From Gammaproteobacteria bacterium (lineage in GTDB: Bacteria; Pseudomonadota; Gammaproteobacteria; Steroidobacterales; Woeseiaceae): 64,000 bases of DNA. This document shows, piece by piece, positions 31,221 to 41,508 of this stretch. The translations under genes and the position numbers were made by a program. Numbering within the stretch: position 1 is the stretch's first letter; each line of letters starts with the position of its first letter. Location: NCBI GenBank assembly GCA_003331585.1, contig QOPG01000003.1, forward strand, positions 31,442 through 95,441. Direction: 5' to 3'. Under the pieces are notes generated by a model, which was not told where the DNA came from, did not search any database, and worked only from the letters and a program-made list of their open reading frames with translations.

Positions 31221-31904
31221 TTGCCAAATATCGAAGCCATTACGATGGATCTTGATGATACATTGTGGGATTGTCACCCAGTAATAACCAAAGCAGAAGA
31301 AAAGCTATGGGATTGGTTAAATACTAATTATCCTGAAATAATAGAATGTTTTGATTCAGATTCAGTTTTAAAACTTCGTAAGAAGATCACAAGCGAATAT
31401 CCAAATAAAACTCACGATTATAGGTTTATAAGACGGTCTGTATTAAAAATAATGTTTTCAGTTTCGGGTTATGACTCAAAGTATGCTGAAGATGCTTTCG
31501 ATTTTTTTGATAAGCATAGAAATAAAGTCACTCCTTATGAAGGAGCAATTGAAACACTTGAAATATTGTCTAAAAAATATAGATTAATTGCCCTAACAAA
31601 TGGAAATGCAAATCTAGAGACTATTGGAATAAAGCATTTTTTTTATGATTCAGTTTATGCGGCAGATTTCGGATATCCAAAACCAGACATACGTATTTTT
31701 AACGAAGCGATCAGAAGATCAGGGAAAGATAAGGAAAAAATTTTTCATGTTGGTGATAATCCTGAGACCGATATTGTTGGAGCGAGTAATGCAGGAATAA
31801 GAACTGTATGGATGAATTCCACAAAAAAAGAATGGCCTTCGGATTTGAAAAACCCTGATATTATCATTAGTAAAATAGATGAGCTTTGTAAAATATTTGA
31901 TTGA
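31221..31904 (+). CDS. HAD-IA family hydrolase
   Basis: DLDDTLWD, ALTNGN, GYPKPDIRIF, HVGDNPETDIVGASNAG; TTG start after AGAGGAAA. Confidence 0.92.
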   Translation: MPNIEAITMDLDDTLWDCHPVITKAEEKLWDWLNTNYPEIIECFDSDSVLKLRKKITSEYPNKTHDYRFIRRSVLKIMFSVSGYDSKYAEDAFDFFDKHRNKVTPYEGAIETLEILSKKYRLIALTNGNANLETIGIKHFFYDSVYAADFGYPKPDIRIFNEAIRRSGKDKEKIFHVGDNPETDIVGASNAGIRTVWMNSTKKEWPSDLKNPDIIISKIDELCKIFD

Positions 31905-31922
31905 TCAAAAAAAAGATTCGAG

Positions 31923-33356
31923 TCAATTACCATTCATGCTGATTACTATATCAATCCTTCGATTTTTTTGACGCCCGAGAGACGTTTCATTGTTAGCGAT
32001 TGGTTTTGTTTCTCCATATCCTGTAGCGATGATACGAAAATTTGGAATTAGCATAGCATTGATCATATATTGTTTTATTGAATCTGCTCTTTTTTGAGAA
32101 AGATTTTGGTTTAACTGATCATCTCCTTGGGAATCAGTATGTCCTTCAATAATTATTTCACTATTTGGATAGACATCAATAGCTTTCTCAACTTTTGTAA
32201 GCAAAGGGATATTTTTTGTCATTACTTTTGATTCGTTACTTTCAAAAGTTATCCCAATCAATCTTAAAATTACATTATTGTTTTCCCTAAAAACTCTTGC
32301 TTCGTTTGCGTTAAATATTCTTTCTACCCTTTCAAACTGTTCTTTTACACGAGCTTGTGCCTCGATACTTTGAATCAATCTTTCTTTTTCTTCAGTAGCA
32401 CCCCCTAACATTTTATCTAGGTTGCGGATTTCTTCTTCCATATCAGCAATTTGAATTAAATTATCTTTTTGATCTTGCTCAAGATAAAGCTTATCTCTTT
32501 TTAGTGTGTCTATAAAAAGCGAAAGACTCTGTGTGAGGGGTTCATAACCATTTGTCATAAGAGGATATATATCTGCCGAGCTTGCTATCTTTTCTAAATT
32601 TTTTTCGGATCGAATAATCAGTTGCTCAATCGAAAGTTGATCTTCATCTATACTTTGAATAAGTTTAGTTAAAAATATTGCATGCTCACTTCTTTCAATT
32701 GATAGTTCTGCATTTTTTTTTGCTAATTGGTTTTCATAACGTTTATTTTCCAGATCTGATTCAGCTTTGGATAAAAATACGATTGCCTCAGATAGTGTTA
32801 TTGGTGCAAAACGATCAGCTTTTTCTTTTCTTGCAAATATTATTTTCGATCTAGCAGCAAAGAGATAATTATCTTTTATACTTCTTAGCTCAATGTCAGA
32901 AAATTCGTTAGAAGCAATTATATTTAATTCTTGTGCTTTTTTTATATTCCCATTTTCAAGAGACTTTATGGCTTGGAGAAATTTTCTTTCTATTTTATCC
33001 CAGTCTTTTAGATATTTTTTTTCACTTTCAACTTTAATTGCATCACTTCTTCTTTGAATTGTTTCTTTTAGTTCAATATTTGCTAGCTGTGAAATTTGTG
33101 ATGCTAATTCATAAGATTCTATGGCTCTCTGCGCATTTTGGCATATATATTTAACTGATCTGTTGCTTGATAATGTTCTTTCTTTATATCTTAATGCTTT
33201 TTCATAATTCCGGCTTGAGAGAATATTAGCGCTTAATTTTTCAGCTTTTTTAGCTGATTTATTCATTTCTTCTATGCATTTTAAACTAGACAATTCTTGG
33301 GAATACGAAATTGAGCTTATCGATAGGAATAATATAAGGAGTGTATATTTTTTCAT
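31923..33356 (-). CDS. OmpA-family protein with long helical N-terminal region
   Basis: Signal peptide, extended charged helical region, OmpA C-terminal motif IIEGHTDSQGDDQLNQNLSQKRADSIKQYM. Confidence 0.88.
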   Translation of the reverse strand: MKKYTLLILFLSISSISYSQELSSLKCIEEMNKSAKKAEKLSANILSSRNYEKALRYKERTLSSNRSVKYICQNAQRAIESYELASQISQLANIELKETIQRRSDAIKVESEKKYLKDWDKIERKFLQAIKSLENGNIKKAQELNIIASNEFSDIELRSIKDNYLFAARSKIIFARKEKADRFAPITLSEAIVFLSKAESDLENKRYENQLAKKNAELSIERSEHAIFLTKLIQSIDEDQLSIEQLIIRSEKNLEKIASSADIYPLMTNGYEPLTQSLSLFIDTLKRDKLYLEQDQKDNLIQIADMEEEIRNLDKMLGGATEEKERLIQSIEAQARVKEQFERVERIFNANEARVFRENNNVILRLIGITFESNESKVMTKNIPLLTKVEKAIDVYPNSEIIIEGHTDSQGDDQLNQNLSQKRADSIKQYMINAMLIPNFRIIATGYGETKPIANNETSLGRQKNRRIDIVISMNGN

Positions 33357-33479
33357 TTCTATTAACTTATTTAATTTTTGTATTTCAGTTAATTAATCAA
33401 AAACATATATAATATCTATTATGTTAAGCAATTTAGATTATGACAGAATACAACTTTATATATTTTTATCTAGTTTTTA

Positions 33480-34493
33480 ATGAACAAAGTAAATAAATTT
33501 AATGGAATTCCGATTGTTCTATCTGGAGAAAAATACAAAACTCCAGAAGGCTTTAGTGCTATAAAAAATGGAATAAAAAAAAATAAAAATATCTTAGACA
33601 TCAATAGCAAAAAACCTAAACCATCATGGTTAAAGGCAAAGTTACCTAGTGGTAAGTTTTACGATAAAGTTAAAACTATAGTAGATCAAAACGATCTTAG
33701 TACCGTATGTGAAGAATCATTGTGCCCAAATATAGGAGAGTGCTGGAATCATGGTACTGCAACTATAATGATCATGGGTGCAGTGTGTACTCGCGCCTGT
33801 AAGTTTTGTGCGGTTGATACTGGCAATCCAAAGGGTTTTTTAGATCCCGAGGAGCCCAAGAAATCTGCTATTGCGGTCAATTTAATGCAATTAGAATATG
33901 TTGTTATAACTTCTGTAGATAGAGATGATCTTTCTGATGGCGGTGCAAATCATTATTCAAAATGCATTGAAGAGATAAAGCGATATAACCCAACTACTGC
34001 AATTGAGGCACTCACACCCGATTTCAATGCACAGCTTAATGATATTAAAAAAATTGTGAACTCAGGACTGGATGTATTTGCTCAGAATATTGAAACAGTC
34101 AAAAGGTTGACAAAAAAAGTACGAGATCCCAGGGCAGGATACGGTAAAACTTTAAAAGTTCTCCGTTACGCAAAAGAATTTAAAACCGATATTTTAACAA
34201 AATCAAGTTTGATGTTAGGGTTAGGTGAGACAAAAAATGAAGTTTTATCAACTTTGAGAGATCTAAAAGACAATCAAGTAGATATCGTTACACTTGGACA
34301 GTATCTCGCCCCAAGCATCCATCATCTTCCAGTTGAGAAATATGTTTCACCGGGTGACTTTAATTTTTATCGAGAAGAAGGCCTTAAAATGGGTTTTGTC
34401 GAGGTTGTATCCGGACCTCTTGTAAGATCGAGTTATCGTGCGGATAAGGTATTCAATAAAAATAATGTTGGCATGAGTTTGAGAGCTGTTTAA
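33480..34493 (+). CDS. lipA: Lipoyl synthase
   Basis: Radical-SAM CTRACKFC, N-terminal [13 protein letters not shown]-terminal [11 protein letters not shown]. Confidence 0.96.
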   Translation: MNKVNKFNGIPIVLSGEKYKTPEGFSAIKNGIKKNKNILDINSKKPKPSWLKAKLPSGKFYDKVKTIVDQNDLSTVCEESLCPNIGECWNHGTATIMIMGAVCTRACKFCAVDTGNPKGFLDPEEPKKSAIAVNLMQLEYVVITSVDRDDLSDGGANHYSKCIEEIKRYNPTTAIEALTPDFNAQLNDIKKIVNSGLDVFAQNIETVKRLTKKVRDPRAGYGKTLKVLRYAKEFKTDILTKSSLMLGLGETKNEVLSTLRDLKDNQVDIVTLGQYLAPSIHHLPVEKYVSPGDFNFYREEGLKMGFVEVVSGPLVRSSYRADKVFNKNNVGMSLRAV

Positions 34494-34519
34494 ATTACAA
34501 TGAAATAAAAAGGACTAAA

Positions 34520-35527
34520 ATGTTAGAGATATTTTCAGAATACGGTTTGTTTTTACTTAAAGTGATTACTATATTGATATCATTTATAGTTCTTATCTCT
34601 TTTGTTGCTGCATCGAAAAAAAACTCCAATCAAGAGGGGCTTGATGTAGAAAATCTTAATAAAAAGTATAAAGGATTATCAGATAGTTTGAATAAAGTGG
34701 TATTGCAAAAAGATGAATGGAAAGCTAAACAAAAAGATGATAAAGCCATTCAAAAAAACCATAAGAAACAAAAGAAAAGGAAACCAAAAGCTTTTGTTTT
34801 AGATTTTTTAGGTGACATAAAAGCCAGTGCAGTTCCATCACTCAGGGAAGAAGTGACTGCAATCCTCGATGTAGCGAAGAAGAATGATCAAATTATTCTT
34901 CGACTAGATAATCATGGAGGTGTTGTTCACGAGCATGGATTAGCGGCATCACAGCTCGCCAGAATAAGGCAGAAAAAGATAAATCTCGTTGTAGTTGTTG
35001 ATAAGGTTGCTGCAAGTGGAGGCTACCTCATGGCTTGTGTCGCAAATAAAATTTATGCTGCACCATTTGCGATTCTTGGTTCTATCGGAGTAATAGCTCA
35101 ACTTCCAAATTTTAATCGTTTATTGGATAATTATGGTGTTGACTTCGAGCAAGTTACAGCAGGGCAATACAAAAGAAATGTTACGATGTTTGGTAAAAAT
35201 ACAGACGAAGATAGAGAGAAGCTAAAAGAACAGCTAGAAGAAATTCATTCGTTATTTAAATCGTCTGTTAATGAATATAGACCAGAATTAAATTTAGATA
35301 AAGTTGCAACTGGGGAATACTGGTATGGTAAAAGAGCTCTAGAGCTTGGTTTGATTGATGAGATTAAGACAAGCGACGAATTGCTTCTTGAAATGAGTAA
35401 AAAATATGAAATATTTAGTGTAAAACTCAAGATTAAACAACCTTTAAAAAAACGAATAATGTCTGGAGTGGACAGCCTACTTGGAAAATTTGAGGATATT
35501 AGGTGGTCAAAAAATTTCGAAAACTAA
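34520..35527 (+). CDS. sohB: S49 family peptidase SohB
   Basis: S49 region VDKVAASGGYLMACVANKIYAAPFAILGSIGV. Confidence 0.93.
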   Translation: MLEIFSEYGLFLLKVITILISFIVLISFVAASKKNSNQEGLDVENLNKKYKGLSDSLNKVVLQKDEWKAKQKDDKAIQKNHKKQKKRKPKAFVLDFLGDIKASAVPSLREEVTAILDVAKKNDQIILRLDNHGGVVHEHGLAASQLARIRQKKINLVVVVDKVAASGGYLMACVANKIYAAPFAILGSIGVIAQLPNFNRLLDNYGVDFEQVTAGQYKRNVTMFGKNTDEDREKLKEQLEEIHSLFKSSVNEYRPELNLDKVATGEYWYGKRALELGLIDEIKTSDELLLEMSKKYEIFSVKLKIKQPLKKRIMSGVDSLLGKFEDIRWSKNFEN

Positions 35528-35552
35528 ATAAATTGCAAAGAGGGTAATTTTA

Positions 35553-36365
35553 ATGATTGGAAATTCCTTATTTCGTTTCTCTGTTATTTTTATCAGTATT
35601 ATTTCTATAATTTCTTGTGCCTCTTCGCCTACAGGAAGAAGTCAAATGATTCTTAAATCTGACGCTTCACTTGAGCAAGAGGGTGCAAGGCAATTTAGAA
35701 AACTTCGTGAATCACTGCCATTAGTTCAGGACCCCAGAACGATAGATTATGTTGCATGTGTCACCAACTCAATAATTGATGTTGTTGATGGAGATTATGC
35801 CGATTTGTATTGGGAGCTTGCTGTGGTTGACCAACCGGATGTTAATGCTTATGTTCTTCCTGGAGGTAAAATTGTAGTTAACACAGGAATATTAAATATG
35901 GCAACTAATCAAGATCAATTGGCTGCTGTAATCGGTCATGAAGTTGCACATGTAACCTCCAGACATGCAAATGAACGCGCCTCAAGGGCTGCTGTGACAG
36001 GTGTTGGTGTTGATATTGCAGCAATCATTTTAGGCGGAGGATATCGAAATCAGACACAGGGTGCGAGAGATGCTCTCTCTACAGGTGCTGTTCTTGGACT
36101 TCTGAATCCTTTTAGTCGCTTACAAGAAACAGAAGCAGATGTAATTGGAATTGAATACATGGCAAAAGCAGGTTTTGATCCTAGAGAAAGTGTTGAGCTT
36201 TGGAAAAAAATGAATGCAAAAAATGCATCAAAAATACCTGAATATCTCTCTACACATCCATCAGGGGAAACAAGAATAGACGATCTTATTGCGCAATATC
36301 CCTCGGCACTTGAATATTTTAATAATGCAAAAGCAAATGGATTATCGCCAAATTGTAATCTCTAA
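35553..36365 (+). CDS. M48 family zinc metalloprotease, putative lipoprotein
   Basis: HEVAH motif, lipobox-like ISCAS, E-x-x-AD motif. Confidence 0.93.
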   Translation: MIGNSLFRFSVIFISIISIISCASSPTGRSQMILKSDASLEQEGARQFRKLRESLPLVQDPRTIDYVACVTNSIIDVVDGDYADLYWELAVVDQPDVNAYVLPGGKIVVNTGILNMATNQDQLAAVIGHEVAHVTSRHANERASRAAVTGVGVDIAAIILGGGYRNQTQGARDALSTGAVLGLLNPFSRLQETEADVIGIEYMAKAGFDPRESVELWKKMNAKNASKIPEYLSTHPSGETRIDDLIAQYPSALEYFNNAKANGLSPNCNL

Positions 36366-36393
36366 GATTATAAAAAAATAAAGGAATACGATT

Positions 36394-36894
36394 ATGTCAC
36401 TGTGTGTCATTTTCTCTCATGGGCAAGAAAGCGGGCCATGGGGAACTAAAATTACAGCAATGTCTGATGTAGCAAGAAAAATGAACTGCGAGGTTATAAG
36501 TATCGATTATCGTGGAATAAAGAGCCCATGCGATAGAGTAAAAAAACTCAGCAAGGAAATTGCGAATATTTCTACTTCAGTATTGCTGGTTGGTTCTAGT
36601 ATGGGTGGATATGTGGCGACTGCGGCATCAAATCACCCAAACGTAAAAGGTCTCTTTGTGCTAGCTCCAGCATATTATATTGAAGGTTTTGATCATTCAT
36701 TGATTGATTCTATCTCTGTTCCATTTGAAATTGTTCATGGATGGCATGATGATATTGTTCCGGTTGAAAATAGCATCAGATTCGCTCAATCAGAGCATGG
36801 AAATTTACACATTTTAAATGGTAATCACGGACTTACAGAAAATTTAGATGATATAAATTTATATTTTCAACAATTTCTTAAAAGAATAGAGTGA
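36394..36894 (+). CDS. Small alpha/beta hydrolase
   Basis: GSSMGGY nucleophile elbow, HGWHDDIVP, GNHGL. Confidence 0.87.
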   Translation: MSLCVIFSHGQESGPWGTKITAMSDVARKMNCEVISIDYRGIKSPCDRVKKLSKEIANISTSVLLVGSSMGGYVATAASNHPNVKGLFVLAPAYYIEGFDHSLIDSISVPFEIVHGWHDDIVPVENSIRFAQSEHGNLHILNGNHGLTENLDDINLYFQQFLKRIE

Positions 36895-36932
36895 AGATTA
36901 TGTTTCCAGCGTCTATTAACTCAATTTAAACT

Positions 36933-37859
36933 ATGACTGAAGTTTTCGTTACATCTTTTTATCATTTTAAAGAAATCATTCAAGTAAACTCTCTCAGAAC
37001 AAAATCACTTGAATATTGCACTAATATTAATCTGTTGGGGACTATACTGATCTCAAAAGAAGGCTTTAATGGCTCAATTTCGGGAGAAAAAGCATCCATT
37101 CTCAAATACTTTGACTGGCTCCAAAGAGAATTAAATCTTAATTTTCAAATTGCAGAAAGAGCGAGATGGAATAAGTCGAATCAAGCTCCATTTAGAAGAA
37201 TGCGAGTGAAGATAAAAAGAGAGATTGTGGCATTGGGCAGAGAGGATATAAAACCTTTTGAAAAAGCAGGAAATTCAGTTAAACCATCAGAATGGAATAA
37301 TTTAATTTTAAATCCTGATGTAACCATAATTGATACTCGAAATGAGTATGAAATTGAGATTGGTTCATTTCCGAATGCGGTTAATCCAAAAACTAAAACT
37401 TTTAGAGAATTCCCAGATTTTGTTAAAAATATTTCCATTGAAAATAAATCAAAACCTATCGCAATGTTTTGTACTGGAGGTATTCGATGTGAAAAAGCTG
37501 CTGCCCTTATGATCGAGATGGGTTTTGAGGATGTTAATCAGCTAGAAGGAGGAATATTAAATTACATTGAAGAAATTAATGATAAAGATAATTTATGGCA
37601 AGGCGAGTGTTTTGTATTTGATGATAGAGTCGCAGTTGATAATGAATTATCAGATGGAAATTATATTCAATGCCATGCATGCAGAAATCCATTAGCACTG
37701 AATGAAATAGAATCGGAGGATTATATTGAAGGAATTTCATGTCCTAAATGTATTGATAAGATATCCGAGGATCGGCTGCGAAGATTTAAGGAGCGACAAA
37801 AACAAATAGATTTAGCAAAGAAAAGAGGTGAAAAACATATTGGTAAAATTATCAAATAA
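36933..37859 (+). CDS. trhO: Rhodanese-domain tRNA uridine(34) hydroxylase
   Basis: SKEGFNGSISG, IDTRNEYEIEIGSF, MFCTGGIRCEKA, CHACRNPL. Confidence 0.94.
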   Translation: MTEVFVTSFYHFKEIIQVNSLRTKSLEYCTNINLLGTILISKEGFNGSISGEKASILKYFDWLQRELNLNFQIAERARWNKSNQAPFRRMRVKIKREIVALGREDIKPFEKAGNSVKPSEWNNLILNPDVTIIDTRNEYEIEIGSFPNAVNPKTKTFREFPDFVKNISIENKSKPIAMFCTGGIRCEKAAALMIEMGFEDVNQLEGGILNYIEEINDKDNLWQGECFVFDDRVAVDNELSDGNYIQCHACRNPLALNEIESEDYIEGISCPKCIDKISEDRLRRFKERQKQIDLAKKRGEKHIGKIIK

Positions 37860-37874
37860 TATTTAGATCATTGA

Positions 37875-38090
37875 TTAGGCATCAATATTGGGAATTAATG
37901 AGCTTTCCAGGCTAGCAATCATATCCTTTAATAAAAGCCTCCTTGTTTTTAATCTGCGAAGACTTAATTGGTCTGTTTCTGGGTTGGATGATATTTGGTC
38001 AATTTCAGCATTAATTTTTTGATGTTTAATACGAAGCTCTTTCAGTCTTGTTAGTTTTCCAAAAGAATTTTTATCAACTTTTCCAGACAT
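37875..38090 (-). CDS. YdcH/DUF465-like small coiled-coil protein
   Basis: 71 aa, LKELRIKHQKINAEIDQI...LRRLKTRRLLLKDMI pattern. Confidence 0.75.
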   Translation of the reverse strand: MSGKVDKNSFGKLTRLKELRIKHQKINAEIDQISSNPETDQLSLRRLKTRRLLLKDMIASLESSLIPNIDA

Positions 38091-38134
38091 ATATTTTGAG
38101 TTATTTCTAACCTCTTATAATGAAAATAAAACTG

Positions 38135-38155
38135 CTGTTACATAAAATGTAACAG
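38135..38155. repeat. Perfect inverted repeat CTGTTACAT-aaa-ATGTAACAG
   Basis: 9-bp arms with 3-nt spacer between cysQ (3' side) and the DUF465 gene, both on the minus strand. Confidence 0.9.
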
Positions 38156-38180
38156 TAATGTGAATATAAGAGCAATTGAA

Positions 38181-38996
38181 TTATTGAGTTATTTTGTAAT
38201 TTTTAGCTAAATGAAGAAGATCATTTGAGCCAATGGCATAGAAATACGGGTTCAGAATATCCTTTTTTGTATTATAAAGTAATTGATTTCCTTTTATATC
38301 AATTACCATTCCACCTGCCTGTTCAGTAATTACTTGTGCTGCAGCTGTATCCCATTCTGAGGTGGGACCAAATCTTGGATAAATGTCCGCTTTACCTTCT
38401 GCAATCATGCAAAATTTTAGAGAACTTCCTACTGAATAAAATTGATAATCTCCTAAATTATCTAGGAACTTTACTAATGAGTCACCACGGTGTGATCTAC
38501 TTCCTATGACATTTATAGGATTATTCGTTTTTTTTCTTACTGAAATAGTTTTTATCGTACCCTGAGAGTCAATTTTTTTTGCTCCAAAACCTTGACAGGC
38601 AATATAAGTTTCTGCTGAAACAGGCACATGAACAACTCCTAATACTGGTTTATTGTTCTCTATAAGAGCAATATTTACCGTGAACTCTCCATTCTTATTT
38701 ATAAATTCTTTGGTTCCATCCAATGGATCAATAAGCCAATATCTTTTCCACTGTTTTCTTTTATCGAAATTTTGAAGATTATCTTCTTCTGATATTATTG
38801 GTATTTTTCGATCAATAGATTCCAATCCTCTTACAATAACTTTATGTGATCTGAGGTCAGCCTCAGTCAATGGGGAAAGATCTGATTTTTCCTCTATCTC
38901 AAAGTCAGAATTGTATACTTCAAGAATTGCCTCTCCCGCTAAAATAGCTAGGTCTGAAATCGGATTAATAAATTTGATAAGATTCATATTTATCAT
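38181..38996 (-). CDS. cysQ: 3'(2'),5'-bisphosphate nucleotidase
   Basis: IDPLDGTKEFINKNGEFTVNIALIE, TSEWDTAAAQVITEQAGG inositol-monophosphatase-family motifs. Confidence 0.94.
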   Translation of the reverse strand: MINMNLIKFINPISDLAILAGEAILEVYNSDFEIEEKSDLSPLTEADLRSHKVIVRGLESIDRKIPIISEEDNLQNFDKRKQWKRYWLIDPLDGTKEFINKNGEFTVNIALIENNKPVLGVVHVPVSAETYIACQGFGAKKIDSQGTIKTISVRKKTNNPINVIGSRSHRGDSLVKFLDNLGDYQFYSVGSSLKFCMIAEGKADIYPRFGPTSEWDTAAAQVITEQAGGMVIDIKGNQLLYNTKKDILNPYFYAIGSNDLLHLAKNYKITQ

Positions 38997-39055
38997 GATA
39001 TAAAATTAACTAAAATATATAAACTGACAAATTAAATAATAGTAAATCAACATTT

Positions 39056-39721
39056 ATGAATACTCTCGAACTTAAAAATACAAATGAAAATACCACTTTG
39101 ATGATGGATATGGATGGTACTATTCTTGATCTCGCATATGACAGTCATATCTGGTTGAAGTTAATTCCCAATATTTATGCAGAAAAAATGGATATTTCAA
39201 TTGATGATGCTAGCTCTATTCTTCAAAAAAAAGTATTGAAGATGGAAAATTCACTTAAATGGTATTGCATCGATCATTGGAGTGAATTATTAGATATAGA
39301 TATATTAAGAGTCCATGAATTAGAAAAAGACGAAATAAGATATCTTCCAGGTGCAGAATCTTTTTTAAAAAAAGTGAGTAAAAGTGAGATTAGGGCTATT
39401 TTGGTTACCAATTCTCATAGAGATACATTAAATTTAAAGATAAAAGAAACAGGATTAGATAAATATTTCAATGATATATACATTTCTCATGACTTTGATG
39501 CGCCGAAAGAGAATCAGTTATTTTGGAAAAGATTTCAATCTGTGGAAAATTTTGTAAAAAATAAAACTATTTTTGTTGATGATAATGTAAATGTTCTGAA
39601 ATCGGCAGAGAAATTTGGTTTAGGTTCATTAATTCAAATTTTGTATCCAGATACTAGCTCTGCAGAAATAAAAAGATCACAATTTAAGGGTATCCGTGAT
39701 CTTACAGAATTGCTTTTTTAA
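39056..39721 (+). CDS. HAD-family hydrolase, YrfG-like (GMP/IMP nucleotidase)
   Basis: MMDMDGTILDLAYDSHIW...IPNIYAEKMDIS, TNSHRDTLNLK, HDFDAPKE. Confidence 0.85.
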   Translation: MNTLELKNTNENTTLMMDMDGTILDLAYDSHIWLKLIPNIYAEKMDISIDDASSILQKKVLKMENSLKWYCIDHWSELLDIDILRVHELEKDEIRYLPGAESFLKKVSKSEIRAILVTNSHRDTLNLKIKETGLDKYFNDIYISHDFDAPKENQLFWKRFQSVENFVKNKTIFVDDNVNVLKSAEKFGLGSLIQILYPDTSSAEIKRSQFKGIRDLTELLF

Positions 39722-39751
39722 TTTTATTCCTATTAAATTTTATTTTTTATT

Positions 39752-40930
39752 TCAAATAATCTCTGGAAGAGATGATGAATTAAAATTTGCAACGGGTATT
39801 TTCATGCCAATATAATTTTCAATTTCTGGCAGTGAAATTGCATATGTCTCACACCCAAAACTTATTGCATTTCCATTTGTTCCTGCTCGGGCAGTTCTTC
39901 CAATTCTATGAACATAATCTTCGGCATCTTGAGGAAGATCATAATTAATTACATATTTTATGTCTGGGATATGCAAACCTCTAGAAGCCACATCAGTTGC
40001 AATCAATACACTCAATTGACCTTCTTCAAAACGTTTTAACATTTTAACTCTCTTCTTTTGCGGAACGTCTCCAGAGATCGATTCAGCATCTATTTTGTTT
40101 CTTTTCATGATTGATTCTAATCTTTCTACTTCTTTCTTTGTATTCACAAAGATCATAACTTTACTTTTTCCCATTTCTTTTATTAGACCAATCAGGAGCG
40201 GTATCTTGTCTTCATTGGAAGGAAAGAAAATAGCTTGTCTGATATTATCGGCAGTCATCTTTTCAGCTTCAATTTTAATTAATTCTGGATCATTCATATG
40301 CTCATATGCTAATTCAAGAACTCGATGAGATAATGTTGCTGAAAAAAGCATATTTAACCTATTTTGAGGTTTTGGTAGTCGTCTCAACAAATAACGTATG
40401 TCTTTGATGAATCCTAAGTCAAACATTCTGTCAGCTTCATCTAGCACGAGTACTTCAATATCATTGAGTTTAAAAATCTTATTTTTATAATAGTCTATTA
40501 CTCTTCCTGGTGTTCCAATTAAAATATCAATCCCTTTCGTGATAATAGATGACTGTTTTTCATAGTCAGTTCCGCCATACGCTAAACCGATTTTAAGGTT
40601 TGTGTGTTTTCCAATCGCTTCTGCATCTTTTGCTATTTGAATAGCCAATTCCCTGGTAGGTGCTAGTACGAATATCCTGGGTTGTTTTTTGTCTTTAACA
40701 GAAGGTTTATTTTTTATGATCCTTTGAATTGCAGAAATCAAGAATGCAGCAGTTTTTCCAGTTCCTGTTTGGGCCTGTCCTGCCACATCTTTACCTTGTA
40801 GAGCAATCGGAAGTGACTCTGATTGAATGGGAGTGCAAAATTTAAAATTAAGATCATTAATACCTTTTATTATCGATGGATCAATATTTAATGATGAAAA
40901 TTTTATTTTTGTAAGATGATTATCTTTCAT
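39752..40930 (-). CDS. DEAD-box ATP-dependent RNA helicase (RhlB-like)
   Basis: AQTGTGKTAAF, PTRELAIQ, VLDEADRMFDLGF, FSATLS, HRIGRTARAG; divergent from trxA-rho. Confidence 0.93.
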   Translation of the reverse strand: MKDNHLTKIKFSSLNIDPSIIKGINDLNFKFCTPIQSESLPIALQGKDVAGQAQTGTGKTAAFLISAIQRIIKNKPSVKDKKQPRIFVLAPTRELAIQIAKDAEAIGKHTNLKIGLAYGGTDYEKQSSIITKGIDILIGTPGRVIDYYKNKIFKLNDIEVLVLDEADRMFDLGFIKDIRYLLRRLPKPQNRLNMLFSATLSHRVLELAYEHMNDPELIKIEAEKMTADNIRQAIFFPSNEDKIPLLIGLIKEMGKSKVMIFVNTKKEVERLESIMKRNKIDAESISGDVPQKKRVKMLKRFEEGQLSVLIATDVASRGLHIPDIKYVINYDLPQDAEDYVHRIGRTARAGTNGNAISFGCETYAISLPEIENYIGMKIPVANFNSSSLPEII

Positions 40931-41181
40931 TTTTTCTCAAAAAATTAGTTAAAATACTTGCAAAATGACTCACAAAAGAGTCAAATTATAGGTATTAGGA
41001 GACAACTTTCGTTGGATCAGCCAGAATTTAATACCCAAAATCAAAAGAAGTGACGTTATAACTTCAACATATTGCCTGATTGAGAACCTATCGTCACTTA
41101 ATTTTTCGTAGCTTTTAGTAGTTTTAATTACTTGAGCAGAATTTATAGCTGAAAACAATTTTTTTCGGAGGATAAAAACCG

Positions 41182-41508
41182 ATGAGTGACAATATTATTG
41201 AAACGAGTGATGAAAACTTTCAAAACGATGTACTTGATTCTGAAATTCCAGTACTACTCGATTTTTGGGCTGAATGGTGCGGACCGTGCAAAATGATAGC
41301 TCCATTACTTGATCAAATATCAGAAGAATATAGGGATAGAGTATTAGTAGCTAAAATAAATATTGATCATAATCAATCCACACCACAAACCTATGCTGTA
41401 AGAAGCATACCGACATTAATGTTATTTAAAGGCGGTAATGTAGAAGCTCAGAGAATGGGAGCATTATCAAAATCACAACTTACTGAATTTTTGGAATCTA
41501 ATTTATGA
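41182..41508 (+). CDS. trxA: Thioredoxin
   Basis: [24 protein letters not shown]. Confidence 0.97.
   Translation: MSDNIIETSDENFQNDVLDSEIPVLLDFWAEWCGPCKMIAPLLDQISEEYRDRVLVAKINIDHNQSTPQTYAVRSIPTLMLFKGGNVEAQRMGALSKSQLTEFLESNL

Noticed and set aside
40970-41158. 62-aa minus-strand ORF between the helicase and trxA with a hydrophobic segment
   Set aside because: Could be a small membrane protein, but no clear RBS or family resemblance and it covers the divergent promoter region
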